NCBI GenBank assembly: GCA_000697055.1
Contig: JNDT01001856.1
Coordinates: forward strand, 29,981 to 93,980
Length of the DNA: 64,000 nucleotides
Direction of reading: 5' to 3'
Origin: Saksenaea vasiformis B4078
Taxonomy: Eukaryota > Mucoromycota > Mucoromycetes > Mucorales > Saksenaeaceae
Part shown: positions 27,557-41,700 of the stretch, in pieces
Layout: every line of letters starts with the position of its first letter
Position numbering within the stretch: the stretch's first letter is position 1
Program-made: the position numbers and the translations under genes
Notes under the pieces: generated by a model
The model's database searches: none
Seen by the model: only the letters and a program-made list of their open reading frames with translations
What the model was told of the DNA's origin: nothing

Positions 27557-29128
27557 CTATACGGAGTCTTCTCCGTCCATGTCATCCGAGAAAAAATCGT
27601 CCGGCCCGTTTATCAGACTGACCATGACGGCTAGACTCAGAATGCCGAGGAATCGACACCATCGCCAACTTGCATAGATAACAAACTTGAAACCATTAAC
27701 TAAATTCTTTCCAAGCCAAGACCGGCTGGTGGTTCCCATTCGGCGATGCTCGGACATAGCGTCCTTGATCTCCGATAAAGGCCGACAGCACAAATCTGGA
27801 CGTTGAAGCAGGAAGTACATATCCTCGCTGAATCCGCCATCGTCTTCGCTGGAACTTAACCCGTCAAGGAAGCTCAACGCCTCATCAAGCACGGTTCGTT
27901 CGGGTATATGGACAGGTGAGGGTATAGATTTGCGAAGCTGAAGCCATGAGTCGTCGGTTTCGCTCGGCGCATAGGAAGTCGGTTCTTGATCATAGAGCCA
28001 TGTTTCATAGGAGAGTTGGTCTTCAATAAATTGTGGTCGAGGTGATGAGGTTGGGGATGAGGATGATCTATTGTAATCTTGCTCTGCCTCATCCGAAACA
28101 CTAGAAGAAAATAAAAAGGATGCATCTTGGAAGTGGCCCTCGAGAGGTGATAAGGGATGATGGTATGCTTCGGTCCGTTGTGAGAAATCTTGCGACGAGA
28201 AATCCATTTCCTGTTGCTCCCTCGTTGTTAGAGGTTGGAAAGGAAATTTGTGCGCGTCCGTTTCGCTCTGCTGGTGGTACAACGCCACATCCAGGGTGGC
28301 AGATTTCTCATGTGATCGAGAATGAGACATTGGCTGATGATGATTATGATTATGATGATGATGATGGTGATGGTGGTGAGAATGTTGTTGTTGTTGTTGT
28401 TGACGGGTATTAGACAATGACCATCCGTGGTGCGAACTGACAATGTGGTCTGCTTCGTATGTCGGCCTGTCTCGGTATCGCTGACGGTGACATCGTACCC
28501 GCTTACGTCGTCGATCTTTCAGCAGCTGATCCTCCTCTGAGAGTAGGGGATCTGTGCACGGGTTGTTTGTGATACTTGTTGCTTCGCTGTAATCATCCTC
28601 CTCATTGTCCAATGTCATAGGCACCTGAGGCCGACTGAACAACGAAGATGCAAATGTTTGTGCTGATGAGAAGGAAGAAGAAGTAGTAATCGCTGTTGTA
28701 GAGGAGTCGGACGTGGCCAGGACACCGTTTGTCATTGGTGATACCTTGAGCTGAGAAAGCTGTGTCCGATGCTTATCGAGTCGCTGTTCCAACTCATCGA
28801 GAGCTTCGTCTTCTTGTGTGTTATCTTCTCCCATCTTCGCCACCAAATCCACGGTGGTCACGGCTTCCATTCGTAACATTTCCAGTTGGTTTTGCAACCG
28901 AGTAATCTCGCTTATCACGTCGCCTGCACCTTCTTGGAGTAACCGTCGACGCAGACGTACCGTAGCCTGCTGAATAAGTTCCTCCTTTAGGACTGAATCT
29001 TGGTGTTTATTGCTATTATTTTCAAACATCCAGTCCCACGAGTTTTCCGTTTCCATGGTATATTCCTTTGTCGCCATAGGAGGCGCGATAGGTCTTAACG
29101 TTTCTGCTTCGAAAAGTGATTTGGCCAT
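27557..29128 (-). CDS. Predicted tail-anchored coiled-coil protein
   Basis: Uninterrupted frame of 523 residues from the ATG at 29128. An upstream in-frame ATG would add a hydrophobic CTT-repeat translation and is unlikely. I do not recognise the family. An N-terminal segment (about 70-130) with heptad-like spacing (ISEITRLQNQLEMLR, then EALDELEQRLDKHRTQLSQL) predicts a coiled coil. The middle is disordered, Ser-rich and has a His-rich tract (about 9 His, then HNHNHH). Near the C-terminus LVNGFKFVIYASWRWCRF and LGILSLAVMVSLI form one or two hydrophobic segments followed by an acidic tail, fitting a tail-anchored or C-terminally membrane-inserted protein. A CTT-repeat leader precedes the start. 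Confidence 0.7.
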   Translation of the reverse strand: MAKSLFEAETLRPIAPPMATKEYTMETENSWDWMFENNSNKHQDSVLKEELIQQATVRLRRRLLQEGAGDVISEITRLQNQLEMLRMEAVTTVDLVAKMGEDNTQEDEALDELEQRLDKHRTQLSQLKVSPMTNGVLATSDSSTTAITTSSSFSSAQTFASSLFSRPQVPMTLDNEEDDYSEATSITNNPCTDPLLSEEDQLLKDRRRKRVRCHRQRYRDRPTYEADHIVSSHHGWSLSNTRQQQQQQHSHHHHHHHHHNHNHHQPMSHSRSHEKSATLDVALYHQQSETDAHKFPFQPLTTREQQEMDFSSQDFSQRTEAYHHPLSPLEGHFQDASFLFSSSVSDEAEQDYNRSSSSPTSSPRPQFIEDQLSYETWLYDQEPTSYAPSETDDSWLQLRKSIPSPVHIPERTVLDEALSFLDGLSSSEDDGGFSEDMYFLLQRPDLCCRPLSEIKDAMSEHRRMGTTSRSWLGKNLVNGFKFVIYASWRWCRFLGILSLAVMVSLINGPDDFFSDDMDGEDSV

Positions 29129-29817
29129 GGTAAAAACTTTGAAGCAGAAGAAGAAGAAGAAGAAGAGAAGAAAGAAGAAATACAAATTGCGAAGAAAAAA
29201 GATAAAGGCTATCGCGCAAAGAGACAGCGAAAATCAAAAAAGGGAGTAATTCCCGTCATTCGGCAAAGACGAAACACGAAACAAAACAAGAAGAAAAACC
29301 ATATCACAAGGACTTGCATGCGCGCGATCATGATAAACCATCATTGTTTTTTGTTTGCCTTGTTTAGGACCTTAAATTACTTTTCTTCTTTTTTACAGTT
29401 GTGTTGCCCACATGTTCATTGTCAATGCCTCTTCCCCCGCGCGCGCGACAGAAACTTGTGTCCCTCTCCATCGATACATCTCAAAAGTGTGCTGAAAGTG
29501 ACACCACTGACAACCACGTGCAAATGAATAATAATCAGCTGGTCCACTCCCCCCACACCTAGGACGTTTTGCAATCTGCAAAGCATAGTAAAAAATTTAA
29601 CCTGTCAGCTGAAATTTCCTGTACTTCCTTTGTGCGTGAGATCATTCACTTGGCCCTTTTTGTGCCACGCTTTCTTTACTTCTTTCCCGTGCAGGCTTTT
29701 TATCGGCTTCAATTCTTCCAATAAAATAAATAAATTACTGGTTTATTATTATTGTCAACACAAATAATAGCTACACAGAAGCCAGCAATGTAGCCCACAG
29801 AAAAAAACATGGTATTT
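29129..29817. other. Intergenic (promoter of tail-anchored gene)
   Basis: Holds a GAA/CTT repeat leader just before the start at 29128, then mixed sequence with a CCGCGCGCGCGAC run near 29435. Nothing else was recognised. Confidence 0.6.
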
Positions 29818-30748
29818 CTAAACAACTCTTCTTCTTCTTAGAAAAGAATGTCTCTTTTGCTTATGGTGCCGATCGGCGCCTTTCGTTGAAGAGGGAGATG
29901 CTTCATCGTTGTCACTAGACACAGTAGAACTAGGAGATACTGCAGGTTTATCATCGGAAGGAGTAGTAGCAGAAGCAGTAGCAGCAGTAGTACCAGTAAT
30001 TTTGGATGATTTCTTGCTATCCGCCCCAGAATAACTCGTACTCAAATAACTTGCACTCTCGATGGGGGGAGAGTACTGTGGAACATCTGGCGAAGAAGAG
30101 GTCTTGCCACCTTTCGAGGACTTTGTTGTGGTATTGGAAGAACCGGAAACGTCATAAAGCGCCTGTACTGTGAAGATCTGACTCATTTGTCTGCCATCGT
30201 TTTTCTCTTTGCTGTCGTCTTCGTCTTCGTCTTCTTCTTCCTCATCTTCATCCTCACCGTCTTCGCCATCCTCATCATCATTGCCATCTTCATCTGATTT
30301 CTTCGCGTTAGGTGCAATAGCCACTTCGTCAAGTTCAATGAAATAGCGGCCGGAAGTGATATTTCGGGGAACGACCCAAGCAAATGCGCATGATTCCGGG
30401 ATATCCTCAGCCTTCCATTCACGAATTGTTTGTACTATCCTGTATAAAACGTTGTAAGCCTCACGAGAGAGCTCGGCATTGTCATCAGTGACTTTTTCAC
30501 TTACATTCCGCCTTCCGTGTACAGATTGGCTTGCAGGTTTTTCTCATCGTCGTCCGGCATATCCTTGACCATAAACTCAATGATCGACCCTGGCTTGTAA
30601 ATCTGGTCGGCAGGTGGTTGTTCGAAATACTTTGGACTAGCCAACACAGAGGCAGCCAAGGCAAGAGCACCAAAGACACAACTCAGAGATGTCTACTTGC
30701 AGTGGTTAAATCAGCTTTCATTTTGTCTTCGAGGGCACTTGCCTTCAT
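29818..30748 (-). CDS. Secreted acidic Ser/Thr-rich protein
   Basis: Three exons: 30748-30743 (ATG-AAG), 30692-30505 and 30439-29818, giving 271 residues. The first intron has a GC donor (GCAAGT). Joining it yields a textbook signal peptide, MKTSLSCVFGALALAASVLA. The mature N-terminal domain (about 20-100; YKPGSIIEFMVKDM, NLYTEGG, FAWVVPRNITSGRYFIEL) resembles the small Ig-like extracellular modules of fungal wall proteins (Kre9/KNH or Ser-Thr-rich type), but that link is weak. A very acidic Asp/Glu tract, a Ser/Thr-rich region and a basic tail (HKQKRHSFLRRRRVV) follow. No GPI signal is visible. Wall or extracellular location is inferred. Confidence 0.75.
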
Positions 30749-31303
30749 GTTCAGTAATCGAATAAATAAAATAAAAACCAAACAAACAATAGAACAAGAA
30801 GGTGCCTTTTTATATATATATGTAGACATTGCATCTTCTTTTTTTAATCTAATATACTGAAAACTCATGGTTATGCTAAAGCGTGAGGAGGAATATCCAT
30901 AAAAAGAGATCGTCATTAATGATCTCCCGCTTTCTAACCATTAGTCGCCAAACATTTTTCCCCCTTAGTCAAAGGGGTATTTGTTCAAGTAGGAGAAGTA
31001 CATCGCCGGCTAAGTCCAAGATAATGGTTTTTTAGCATTTTCTGTATTATGGCTATCCATATTTCTTTTTTTCTTTTTCTTTTTTTTTTTTTTGATCGTC
31101 GCAAAACTTAGCTCCGTCATTTTATGCATGCGGCACAGTTCCTAGTAATGTTCTAGGACGACGAAAGAAATTCGATTCTTTCTCCACGTTTCTTACCGTC
31201 AATTTCGTTTAGTACGGGATGCACATTTCCGAGAATTAGGACAAAAAGGTTAAACTTTTTATATAGTTACAAATATAGGAACGCTATATTACAAGGAAAC
31301 AAC
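30749..31303. other. Intergenic between secreted protein gene and SAH1
   Basis: Promoter side of the secreted-protein gene and 3' region of SAH1. Contains a poly(T) run near 31080. No further gene was seen. Confidence 0.6.
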
Positions 31304-32859
<1,556 letters not shown>

Positions 32860-33299
32860 GGTAAAGAGGGAAGTGGTAGAGGGAAGAAACCGCGCCAACG
32901 AATGTACTCAGGTTAGTTAAAATGGTTCAACTCAATGTTTTTATTGGATGAAAAATTTTTTGGGCCCGTCTTTACAGGCGCCGCGGTGTCCCACGACGAA
33001 CAAAAAGATTGAACATTCTCTGATGAGATGCATACACAGATCTCGATAATACTACTTGTGCATTCGATTATTTCACAAAAAGCACGGCAAATAAAAAAAA
33101 AAAAGAGAGATATCTACTGGTACCCCTACTATTGACGTAATGGATCAAGAAAATGAGGAATGCTTCCAAAAATCTAAGCATTTTTATTCTTCTCGTGTAT
33201 TCGGTATTCACTCTATGTCCAGTACAACGTGTGACCCATGCAGAATGAAACATGGGAAAAACCAACAGAAGGCAGGAGTGGTAGTCATCGCCACAACAC
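32860..33299. other. Intergenic (SAH1 promoter)
   Basis: About 440 bp between SAH1 and the 3' end of NDUFB9. It is the only upstream sequence for SAH1. No specific site was identified. Confidence 0.6.
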
Positions 33300-33691
33300 T
33301 TAGTGCATGATCGGTGGGACGTTGCGTTCCCATTTGGTACCTTCAGGGCCGAGAGGAACTACATAGAAACCATTGGATTAATTTCATGCTCATAAACAAC
33401 GCATGCCTCCTGAAAAAGAAAAGCAGTAATTGATACTTTACGTTTGTAAGGATCAGGATGAGCCCATTCCTGGAGGGTCTTCTCGGTCTGTTTCACAAGA
33501 GCCTGCAATTCCTTGGGATTCGAGACATGCTTGTTGGCCTCGAATTGCGCACGGATAGCCAAAGCCTTCTGACGCCACAAATCGCGCTGAATGTACCAAT
33601 CAAGCGAAAGCTTCAATGAACGCTTGTAGAGCGATTGAACATGAAGTCTGTGCGCGTTCTTAAATGCTGTGGAGGCTGCGGAAGTCGACAT
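33300..33691 (-). CDS. NDUFB9: NADH dehydrogenase (complex I) subunit B9, LYR family
   Basis: Accessory subunit of mitochondrial complex I (B22/LYRM3). Two exons: 33691-33442 and 33358-33300, 102 residues, close to the usual fungal size. Conserved text: HVQSLYKRSLKLSLDWY (LYR motif here LYK), QRDLWRQKALAIRAQFEANK, LQEWAHPDPY and, after the intron, LPLGPEGTKWERNVPP. The internal ATG at MSTSAAS was preferred because upstream codons are not conserved and it lies at the usual distance from the LYR motif. Its presence shows the organism retains respiratory complex I. Confidence 0.93.
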
Positions 33692-35574
33692 CGTTGTGTG
33701 CGTCTTTGGGATTTCGAGCGACCGCCCTTGCCTTGCAAGTCTATCTACCACCAGTCACTCAACCGTAAAATGATTGGCCATCTGGCTTTTTTTACCTCAT
33801 CGAAATCTCAGGGTCGAACAGAAGACATGAAGAAACGGGTAACTTATTGCGTTATCACTGAAAGGTCATTAGGGCTGCCTATGTTTTATCAATAGAAGTA
33901 AAAAATCAAAGCTGCAGAAAGCTATGCAAAAGAACTTTTTTATTGCAGTACTATTTTGCTTGGGAAGTAACCAGCGGTGGCTGACAAATTTACTCTGGTC
34001 CTACAATGAAGTTATTCTTTTTTAAACAACGAGGGAAAGCTTCTTGACATGTACATAGCTGAATTAGGAAACATGGTGAAATCACGTTGGAGAAAAAAAG
34101 TTGCATAAACATGTGAAGCATTCGGGATATGTGGAACGCATGGCTTGTTTCTCGGCATCATGCCAATTTTTTTTTACCTTCTGCCAGAATAACTCTATTT
34201 CATCATCAGGTAAAATGAATGAAGAATCTCAAAATTAGGTGCAAAATTACAAAGGGTCTGCATTCCTCTACGCATGATACAGATACATACTGGCTCCCTT
34301 TCGGTTAAACTGCTAGGCTACATTCTGACACGTTCTACACTTTTCATGTTTGTTTGCTTGTGGCTAAATTGTATACACTTCATATGATACGGATCGACAT
34401 TTGTGGGGAATGTTGTTCAAACAGCATGTTGATGTAGCTGTCAGTGATGAAATATTGATTTGTTACGTTTTCAACGCATCTGCATGGAATTAATAAGCAA
34501 ACAACTGTTTAGAGTTTCAGCTGGGGAAAAAAAACAAAAAAAAAACAAAAAGTAAAACACATTCCAATGTGATTTTCAACAGAAAAACAAGTCAACAATT
34601 TCATACAAACAAACAAAACGATAAGACATGTTGTCTCATGTGAAAAAAGAAATAGCGACGACTTCCTACTTTCGGCTTTTCCTTTCCGGAACCCGATCAA
34701 ACAAAACGCTTGTCCCATTTTCCCAAGCGACTGTTTCACATTTGTTAGAATATATCTACTAGAATAGACAAAGACTAGCAGCAACGAGTGGAAGCTTGGT
34801 ATTGTGACTTCAAAAGAAGCACTTGAGACAGCAGCTTGGGATATACCACTGGTATTCTCGTTTTCCAAGGATACATTTCATGCGCGTAAGTTTTGCTCAA
34901 TTCCAAAACTAATAGGTTTTGTCGTAGCAACCTCGAGGCTCGTACAAGCGGATTGAAATTTGCGCGACCATCCAAAATGGAAAACTTTGCTGGTTCCAGT
35001 GCTATTGCAATCCGGGTTATCGAGTGACAAAATGGCGAAATTCGCGACACTCGACTACAAAATTATATTTTTCTGAAGTATAGCTAGAAACTAGCGCCGC
35101 TAAGAATTCCTCTAGATAATCGAGTTCAGCAAAGTAATGTTCCTTTTTTAATTAAGGACTGCCGTGCATGACAAAGACGTGCAAACACGATAGCTATTGA
35201 CAATCAAGTCGAGCTTATCCTCGAGCAATCGCGCAAGAGAGGAATGAGATTTGGACCTATTGATGCTATATGATTTTATTTCTTTGCAATCATGCTTAAC
35301 CTGTGTGTACATCTCATCATAGAAGGATCCTCGCCTTTTCCAAATCATCTTCAATAAACTTTACAATTTCACTGTTTTCAAGAGACGGATGTTTAGCACG
35401 GCACACACTGTACATAATCCCATCCGTTTTTCTGTTTGCATTATTGTGTTTTATTGGCCGGTTATACATTATAACATTACGTGACGCTCAAGCTGCTTCG
35501 AGTAAATTACTGACGAGTACACGTGGTGGTCTTTGAACACTTTATATGTCACGTCAGTAAGAACAGGATTGTTC
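33692..35574. other. Degenerate, gene-poor stretch
   Basis: Minus-strand fragments with protein-like composition occur (for example FSILDGRANFNPLVRASRLL near 34960, and KFIEDDLEKARILL near 35350), but stops and frame changes interrupt them. They may be the decayed continuation of the unknown frame that begins at 36462. Nothing was identified by family. Confidence 0.4.
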
Positions 35575-36462
35575 TTAAAATCCCACAAAAGTGGATGCAG
35601 ACGGTAGCTTGAATGCTACCAAAGTTCTTTCCTGCAGTAATCTGCACTCAACGAAATAGTCCTCGTATTTGGTTTGAAGCACGTAAAGCCGCCCAATAGA
35701 TGATTCGCGAGCGTGCGTAATCTCATTCTTGCGAAGGATCTTCTTCCGCAGATAGCGCGTTCTATCTAAGTTCTGCAGGCTGTCGTCGATATCGCGCACT
35801 GACTGAAGATCCACTCCTTGATGGTGCCCAACAACCAAAGCCTTTGGTGGGGTTTCTGGACGCAAAGTAGCCAGCGTTTCTAGCTGCTGGTAGGCTTCGG
35901 CGCTCAAGTGCTTTGCTTCGTATGAATCATGGCTGTGTGAATCCTCGCCAGCTGCAGTGCCAGGGTACATGTAGTACTTATCGTCTTCAAATCTGAAGTG
36001 CCGCCTGGTTTTGCATGCGTTGTGGATCAGAGGATATCCACATGCACCGCAGCCCTTTTCACACTGGGTATCAATGAGCTTTTGGGTGATTTTCGGTCTG
36101 AGGTCGGCCAGCTCCAGCTCACACAAGGTGTTCAAACACAAGACAGAGCCCAGAAATGTCTTCGTCAATTGCCAACCGTTTGCAATCGCGTATCCATTCT
36201 GTCTTTTCAGACACCATCTGATGTCGAGTAACTCAGGTTCACACACAGGGTTCAAACGACGGACGGAGCCCAGACATGCCCTCATCAATCGCCGACCGTT
36301 TGCAGTCGCGTATCTGTTCCGTCTTTCCAGACACCATCTAATGTCGAGCTTTCCAATAGTGTAGGCGCTGGTTTCATTCCGTGGAAATGGCGCGTTCCCT
36401 TCGAGATGCTGGGGAACGTTTGTAAAGTATACGTCTTTGTTACACCAGGCAGTGGCTTATTT
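35575..36462 (-). CDS. Unknown protein with internal tandem duplication (partial or decayed)
   Basis: Open on the minus strand from just after a stop near 36464 to the stop at 35575, about 295 codons; no good ATG lies at its left end, so an upstream exon or truncation is likely. Start of the open part reads ATAWCNKDVYFTNVPQHLEG. A 40-residue unit beginning LDIRWCL occurs twice in tandem (LERRNRYATANGRRLMRAC and LKRQNGYAIANGWQLTKTF). A Cys cluster (CEKGCGACGYPLIHNAC) and a C-terminal stretch SIGRLYVLQTKYEDYFVECR follow. I do not know the family; the context of decayed sequence suggests a repeated or element-linked gene. Confidence 0.45.
36110..36349. repeat. In-frame 120-bp tandem duplication
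   Basis: Bases at 36121-36240 match those at 36241-36360 at a spacing of exactly 120 bp (for example GCCGACCGTT at 36291 against GCCAACCGTT at 36171). Two copies, diverged by roughly a fifth, keep the reading frame of the unknown protein open. Confidence 0.85.
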
Positions 36463-36465
36463 GCT

Positions 36466-37141
36466 GAATTCGCATAGTTTGCACGTTTTTCTTACATCAA
36501 TCACATAATGTTTATTGATATCGGCGCTCTTAGGCGAGTGAAGCTCATGTTTGTTCATGGAAACCATTCTAGAATGCAATTAAACTACGAACGATAACTT
36601 CGGGAGGTATGTTGCGAGAAAGCAATATAAAACTTACAAGAGGAAGATACGTCAATGAAGTGAATAACAGCAGTAAAGAAAAATTGACTTTTCAGTGCGT
36701 CAATGCAAGACTACTCCGATATTTCACCTCCGTGTATCCTCAACAACAGTTCCTGGAATGTGCATAGAAACCAGTTTCTCGGTTTGCGATGGATACTGTC
36801 ACGCAAAACGAATTACTTGTCTGTTGATGTTAATAGGCTCCGCTGGGATAAACATAGGCGATAACGGACTCGTAAGTTTCTGGACCATCCCTTATGTAGA
36901 GACCTGTGAAGATGTAAGAGCGACATGATAACGGTTGATTTCTGTGAGTATACGTCAAATGAAACGGAACCTTTTTTAACCTTGCAACCATTATGATTGG
37001 CCAGCTGTCTCAGCTCAAACCACTGCACTCGAGGGCTTTTTTAATCTCAACTGAAAAATCCCGTTTTCTTTTTCTTTCTGTGTGATCTTTGACTCCCTTT
37101 TTTCCTTTCCTTGCAATCTAAACCAGAAGCACGAGCGTACG
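36466..37141. other. Intergenic (Mpv17-family gene promoter)
   Basis: Spacer before the plus-strand Mpv17-family gene. It has a pyrimidine-rich segment (CCCGTTTTCTTTTTCTTTCTG near 37062) close to the start. No other gene was seen. Confidence 0.55.
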
Positions 37142-37926
37142 ATGGGCCTATGGAGGGGTTTAAAAGTTATCTATAACAGGTCTTACGAAAAAAGGCCTTT
37201 TCTGACGCTCTGTGTTACAAATGGTACTCTCGGCATGTTCAGTGACATCGTGGCTCAGAGCATCACTTATCTGGACGCAAAGAGAACATTATCGGGTGAT
37301 CAGCATGCCCTCCACCTTCGGGAACACCTACCAGAAAGTCTACAAAAGCACCAAGGCCTGTGGCCTCCGCCACCCTCCTCATGGGATGCAGTTCGGACTC
37401 TACGATTTGCATGTTACAACTTCTGTGTTGCACCCATTGCTGGAAGATGGTATATGTTTTTGGACAGCTTTTACCCTATGCCACAAGGAAACGGTCGCCA
37501 TATAAAGCGAAAAAAAGATATCATAGCTATCAAAAGAATGGTAAACACACGTGCACGCATGTTTTATGCATCTTATGCATGACTTTAAACGTTAAATTGA
37601 CCACCCGTTTGTTTGCTCGGCAGATCACTGATCAAACCACATTTGCTCCCGCTGGTTTGGTATTATTCTTCACTGTAATGGGGTATGCAGAAACCGGAAA
37701 ATGGAGAGGAGTTGAAGAGAAATTCCACGATGCCTTTCTTCCAGCTCTGATAACTAATTATAAAGTATGGCCATGGGTTCAACTCATTAACTTCAAGTTT
37801 ATGCCCATCCAGTACCGTCTGCCATTTGTCAGCAGTCTGGGCATTCTGTGGAATGTTTATCTCAGTTGGATCAATAATGCAGCGAAGCAGGAAGAGTATG
37901 TGTTAGAACATTATGAAAATCTTTGA
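37142..37926 (+). CDS. Mpv17/PMP22 family membrane protein
   Basis: Small four-helix protein of the mitochondrial inner or peroxisomal membrane. Two exons, 37142-37540 and 37624-37926, 233 residues. N-terminal MGLWRGLKVIYNRSYEKRPF with TLCVTNGTLGMFSDIVAQSI matches the family start (W..Y...L...P..T....G.L...GD...Q). The C-terminal signature VWPWVQLINFKFMPIQYRLP and LGILWNVYLSWINN is complete. The region between helices 1 and 2 is longer than usual (Pro-rich LWPPPPSSWDAVRT). Intracellular location cannot be decided from sequence; yeast Sym1 is mitochondrial. Confidence 0.92.
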
Positions 37927-38718
37927 ATATATCATAGATACAAAAAAGAAGCCTTTGATTTGTAGACCTTAAAAGTAGAAAGGGCTCTCATACATTTGTG
38001 CTCGGGATGCAAACGAACTATCATAGAATATGCAGTTTTTTTCGCGGCATCTGGTATCCTGCAGTCATGTGTGCTAAGGGTACCCAGGATAAAGATATAC
38101 CTGACGACGTAGCCACGGATGCACCTACAATGGTTTTGTTGCAGTGTCTGGCTGATTGATTAGAGCGGCATGAAACGAGACAAAGTATGGACTTGTTAAG
38201 CTGAAGAGAGCAAGGATTAAAAAGAAAAAGCGCTTATTGCGACTCTGTAATTTGATGAACGCCGCTAGAGGAGAATATGTTCCTCGGACCCCGAATCGAC
38301 AGTGGCAGGATGACTATCTTAGGCGGAGTAGTCGTTTGAAATGGTGCGCCAAAATGGCGATCGTCGACCTTCTACCAATTCTTGGGAATAGCGTTGAGCA
38401 CTTTAGCATTGATTTTGCTACGAACCAGCAGAACAGAAAGCCAGTCGAATGACCGTTTATCATATACTTGAACACAATTAACCACCAGAGAATCGGTCGA
38501 TAAGGAGGCTTATCATTGTACTTTTGTTCCATCGCCGAGAATTAATTAAATACCGCTTCTTTAAAGTACTCAATATGATCCAAATAGAAAGAGAGATCCG
38601 AGTCATAACTTATGACTTAATGATAGACTACGCATGTGGGTAAAGAAAAGCAAAACTTGTTTTATGCGGGAAAACTGTACAAAGAAAAAATAAAGGTGGC
38701 TAGTCTATTTCGATTCGT
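37927..38718. other. Convergent intergenic region
   Basis: Lies between the 3' ends of the Mpv17-family gene (plus) and LYS2 (minus). Short frames only, none recognisable. Confidence 0.55.
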
Positions 38719-41700
38719 TTAATGCTGGGCACCACTTCGCTTCAAAAGAGTCACCGTCATGTCCAATGTCGGTAAAGCCTTTGCATGTGGTGGCGCCAGT
38801 GTTGGTGTGGGTAAGAATCCAGCTTTGATGAGATAAGCATAATAAAGACCGAGAAGGTCATCACCCATGAGTGGACACTGAATGCCGTCCTTGGCTAAGA
38901 TGGTCTGCGTGTTTGTGTCATCCAACTGCGCGCTCTTGGTGGACGTCGGAAGGTCGTCCAAAACAAAATGAAGCAGCGGGAAGAGAGAGTGATCTTTTGC
39001 TTGTAACGTGTACTCCATCAATTTGTTTCGCCAGTCGATGTACTCTGTCTGCTGACAAGTGTAGCCAAATGTCGGCAAAGTACCAAACAGTTGGTTGAAC
39101 GAGAAGTTGACGGGATGTGTCACCTGGAAGACCCCCAGTTTGCTTGCTTCTTGATCATACAAGGCTGCAGATGCTACGACGGAAGCAACGTAGTCCACAG
39201 AGCAAAGGTTGACGTTATTGGAAATGGACGGAATGTAGCCCAGTTCGATGCAACCCTTGAGTAAACGCCAAATAAAATCATCCGTGTTGGTCACGCCTGT
39301 GTGTGAATCACCTAGGATATAGCCGGGTCTGATAATTGTGGCAGGCATACCACGACGCCTTGCCTCCATGATAAGTCGTTCCGCTACCCACTTGGATTGG
39401 CCATAGCCAGAATCAAGTCCTGTGCGAGAGCCTTCCAGTCCGTCACTTTCCAGAACACGTTGACGCTCACCAAACTCTACGTAGTGTGGTGTGTCAAGCA
39501 CGGATGTGGATGAAACAAAATGGAAGGATTTCTGCTTGACTTCCGAAGCCAGACGCATTGCCCATAACGTGCCAACCACATTGGGTCCGCGCAGTTTCTG
39601 ATACGGATAAACCCAGTGCACAAGAGCGCCATTGTGGATCACACCATCTGCCTCTGTCACCATGCGTTTCCAGTCACTTTCGGAAAGACCGAGACGATCG
39701 CTTGCCAAATCACCACAGAGTGCTTCGATGCGGCTGTCTTTCTCCCATTCTTCCTGCCAAACCAGGTGGCCAACAGCTGCTTGTTTCACACGAGCGTAGG
39801 CTGCCTTGCTGTCCTTTGCTCGAACGATACAGATCACCCGCGTCTGAGCATGTGCCAGTAACTTGCTGAGAATAAATGCACCAAGGAAACCCGTGGCTCC
39901 CGTCAGCACAAATGTACGTCTTCCCTCGGAAACAACCAATGGATCATAGGACGCCTGAAGGAACTCGGAAGCCAGAATGTCCACATCCGCGCTGTAATCG
40001 ACTGTCTGCTTCTCCTTTGCTGCCTCCGCTGGCTTCGCAGCTTCTTGTGGTTGCTGTTCTGCCAATAACAGGTCACTCTCCTGCAGCTTGCTGACTTGTT
40101 GGGCTAATCCACGAATGGTAGGCTCGGCAAAAACAAGACCTAGCGGCGCATCCACCTGGAATCTCTGTCGGATTTCAAAGATCAGCCGAGTAGCAATCAG
40201 AGAATGACCACCGATATCAAAGAAATCTTCATCCAAACCAATCACTGGTTCGGGTGAGGGTAGCAATTTTTGCCAAATGTCGTGGATCGCCTGTTCGTTC
40301 GGGTTCATGTTGAGAAGCTTAGCTGCAGGTTGTTGCTCAGGCTTATTCTGGAACTGTGCAGTGTCAGGGAATGGCAAAGCGTTCTTGTCAACCTTTCCAT
40401 TGGGTGTGAGCGGCATACGGACGAGAGGGACAAAGACAGAGGGAATAGCATAGGTTGGCAATTTCTTCTTCAGATAGTCGCGCACGTTTCGGATCAGTTC
40501 ACGGTACTTGCGACGAGAGCGAACGTCGGCAGGATTATCATGATTCTCTTCATCATCTGCTTCGTCTGTAGCACTAACAAACCCAGAGTCGATGTCTTGG
40601 ACAGGGACAAAATAAGCTACCAAGGTCTGCTCTTCGTTCTTGTCACGTCGGACCAAGGTCACGTTTTCTCGGATCAAAGGATGCTGTGACAGATGGGTGT
40701 CAATTTCACCCAGCTCAATGCGGAAACCGCGAATCTTGATCTGGTCATCCGCACGACCCGTGCACTCGACATTACCATCCGGACGATAGCGGCCAAGATC
40801 ACCGGATCGATACATACGATCACGCTTGCCCTTCCAGAATGCCTTCCAATCATCACCCTTCACAACCGCTTCTACTGCGTTGCTGTCCTCCTCATTAGGA
40901 TTGTTAACAAACCAGTTACAAATAAACTTCTCGTTGGTAGCGTCAGGGAGTTCAAGATAGCCTTCAGATAAACCAGGTGCACGGACGTAAATCTCGCCAA
41001 TCTCGCCGACAGCACACATCTTCGTTCGATCATGACGATTGACGACCAAGAGCTGCACGTTCACCATACCCTTTCCTGCAGGGATGACTTCCTTCTGTGA
41101 ACTTAAGAAAGCGGGGTGGTTTGAACGAGAAGGCACCACGTAGTAGGATACGGATCGCTGGGTCTCGGTTGTGCCATACATATTGATGACGGCGACGTTA
41201 GGAGCAAACTTTTGAATACGGGCTGCATCACGCTTGGTTAGGATATCGCCAACAAAGAACGCGTTCCGGAGAGCTGGGATCTCCGTCTGAGCATGCGATG
41301 ACAAGAGTTGACCCATAGCTGGCGTGAGATGGGTGATGGTGACTTGAGAGCGTTGCATCCATTCGGCTAATCGTCCAGGGATGCCGATATCTTCAGCGGT
41401 TGGAACATGTAACTGAGCACCAAAGAAGAGAGGAGTAAAAATATCACGTTGGATAGGGTCATGGGCAATGCCGGACAACATGGTAAATTTGTCTTCGCTG
41501 GAAATACCAAAGGTCTCTGCCATCCAGGGATAAAAGTGCGTCAAGGAGAAATGACGTCCACGGACACCTATATATAAGAAAGCAAAGGTGAAGGTTATTT
41601 CCATGCTTCTCTTTTCTTGCTTGTATCCTTACCCTTTGGAATGCCCGTGCTACCGCTGGTGAAGCTCAGCGTGCCGATACTATCGGGACCAATGACAATG

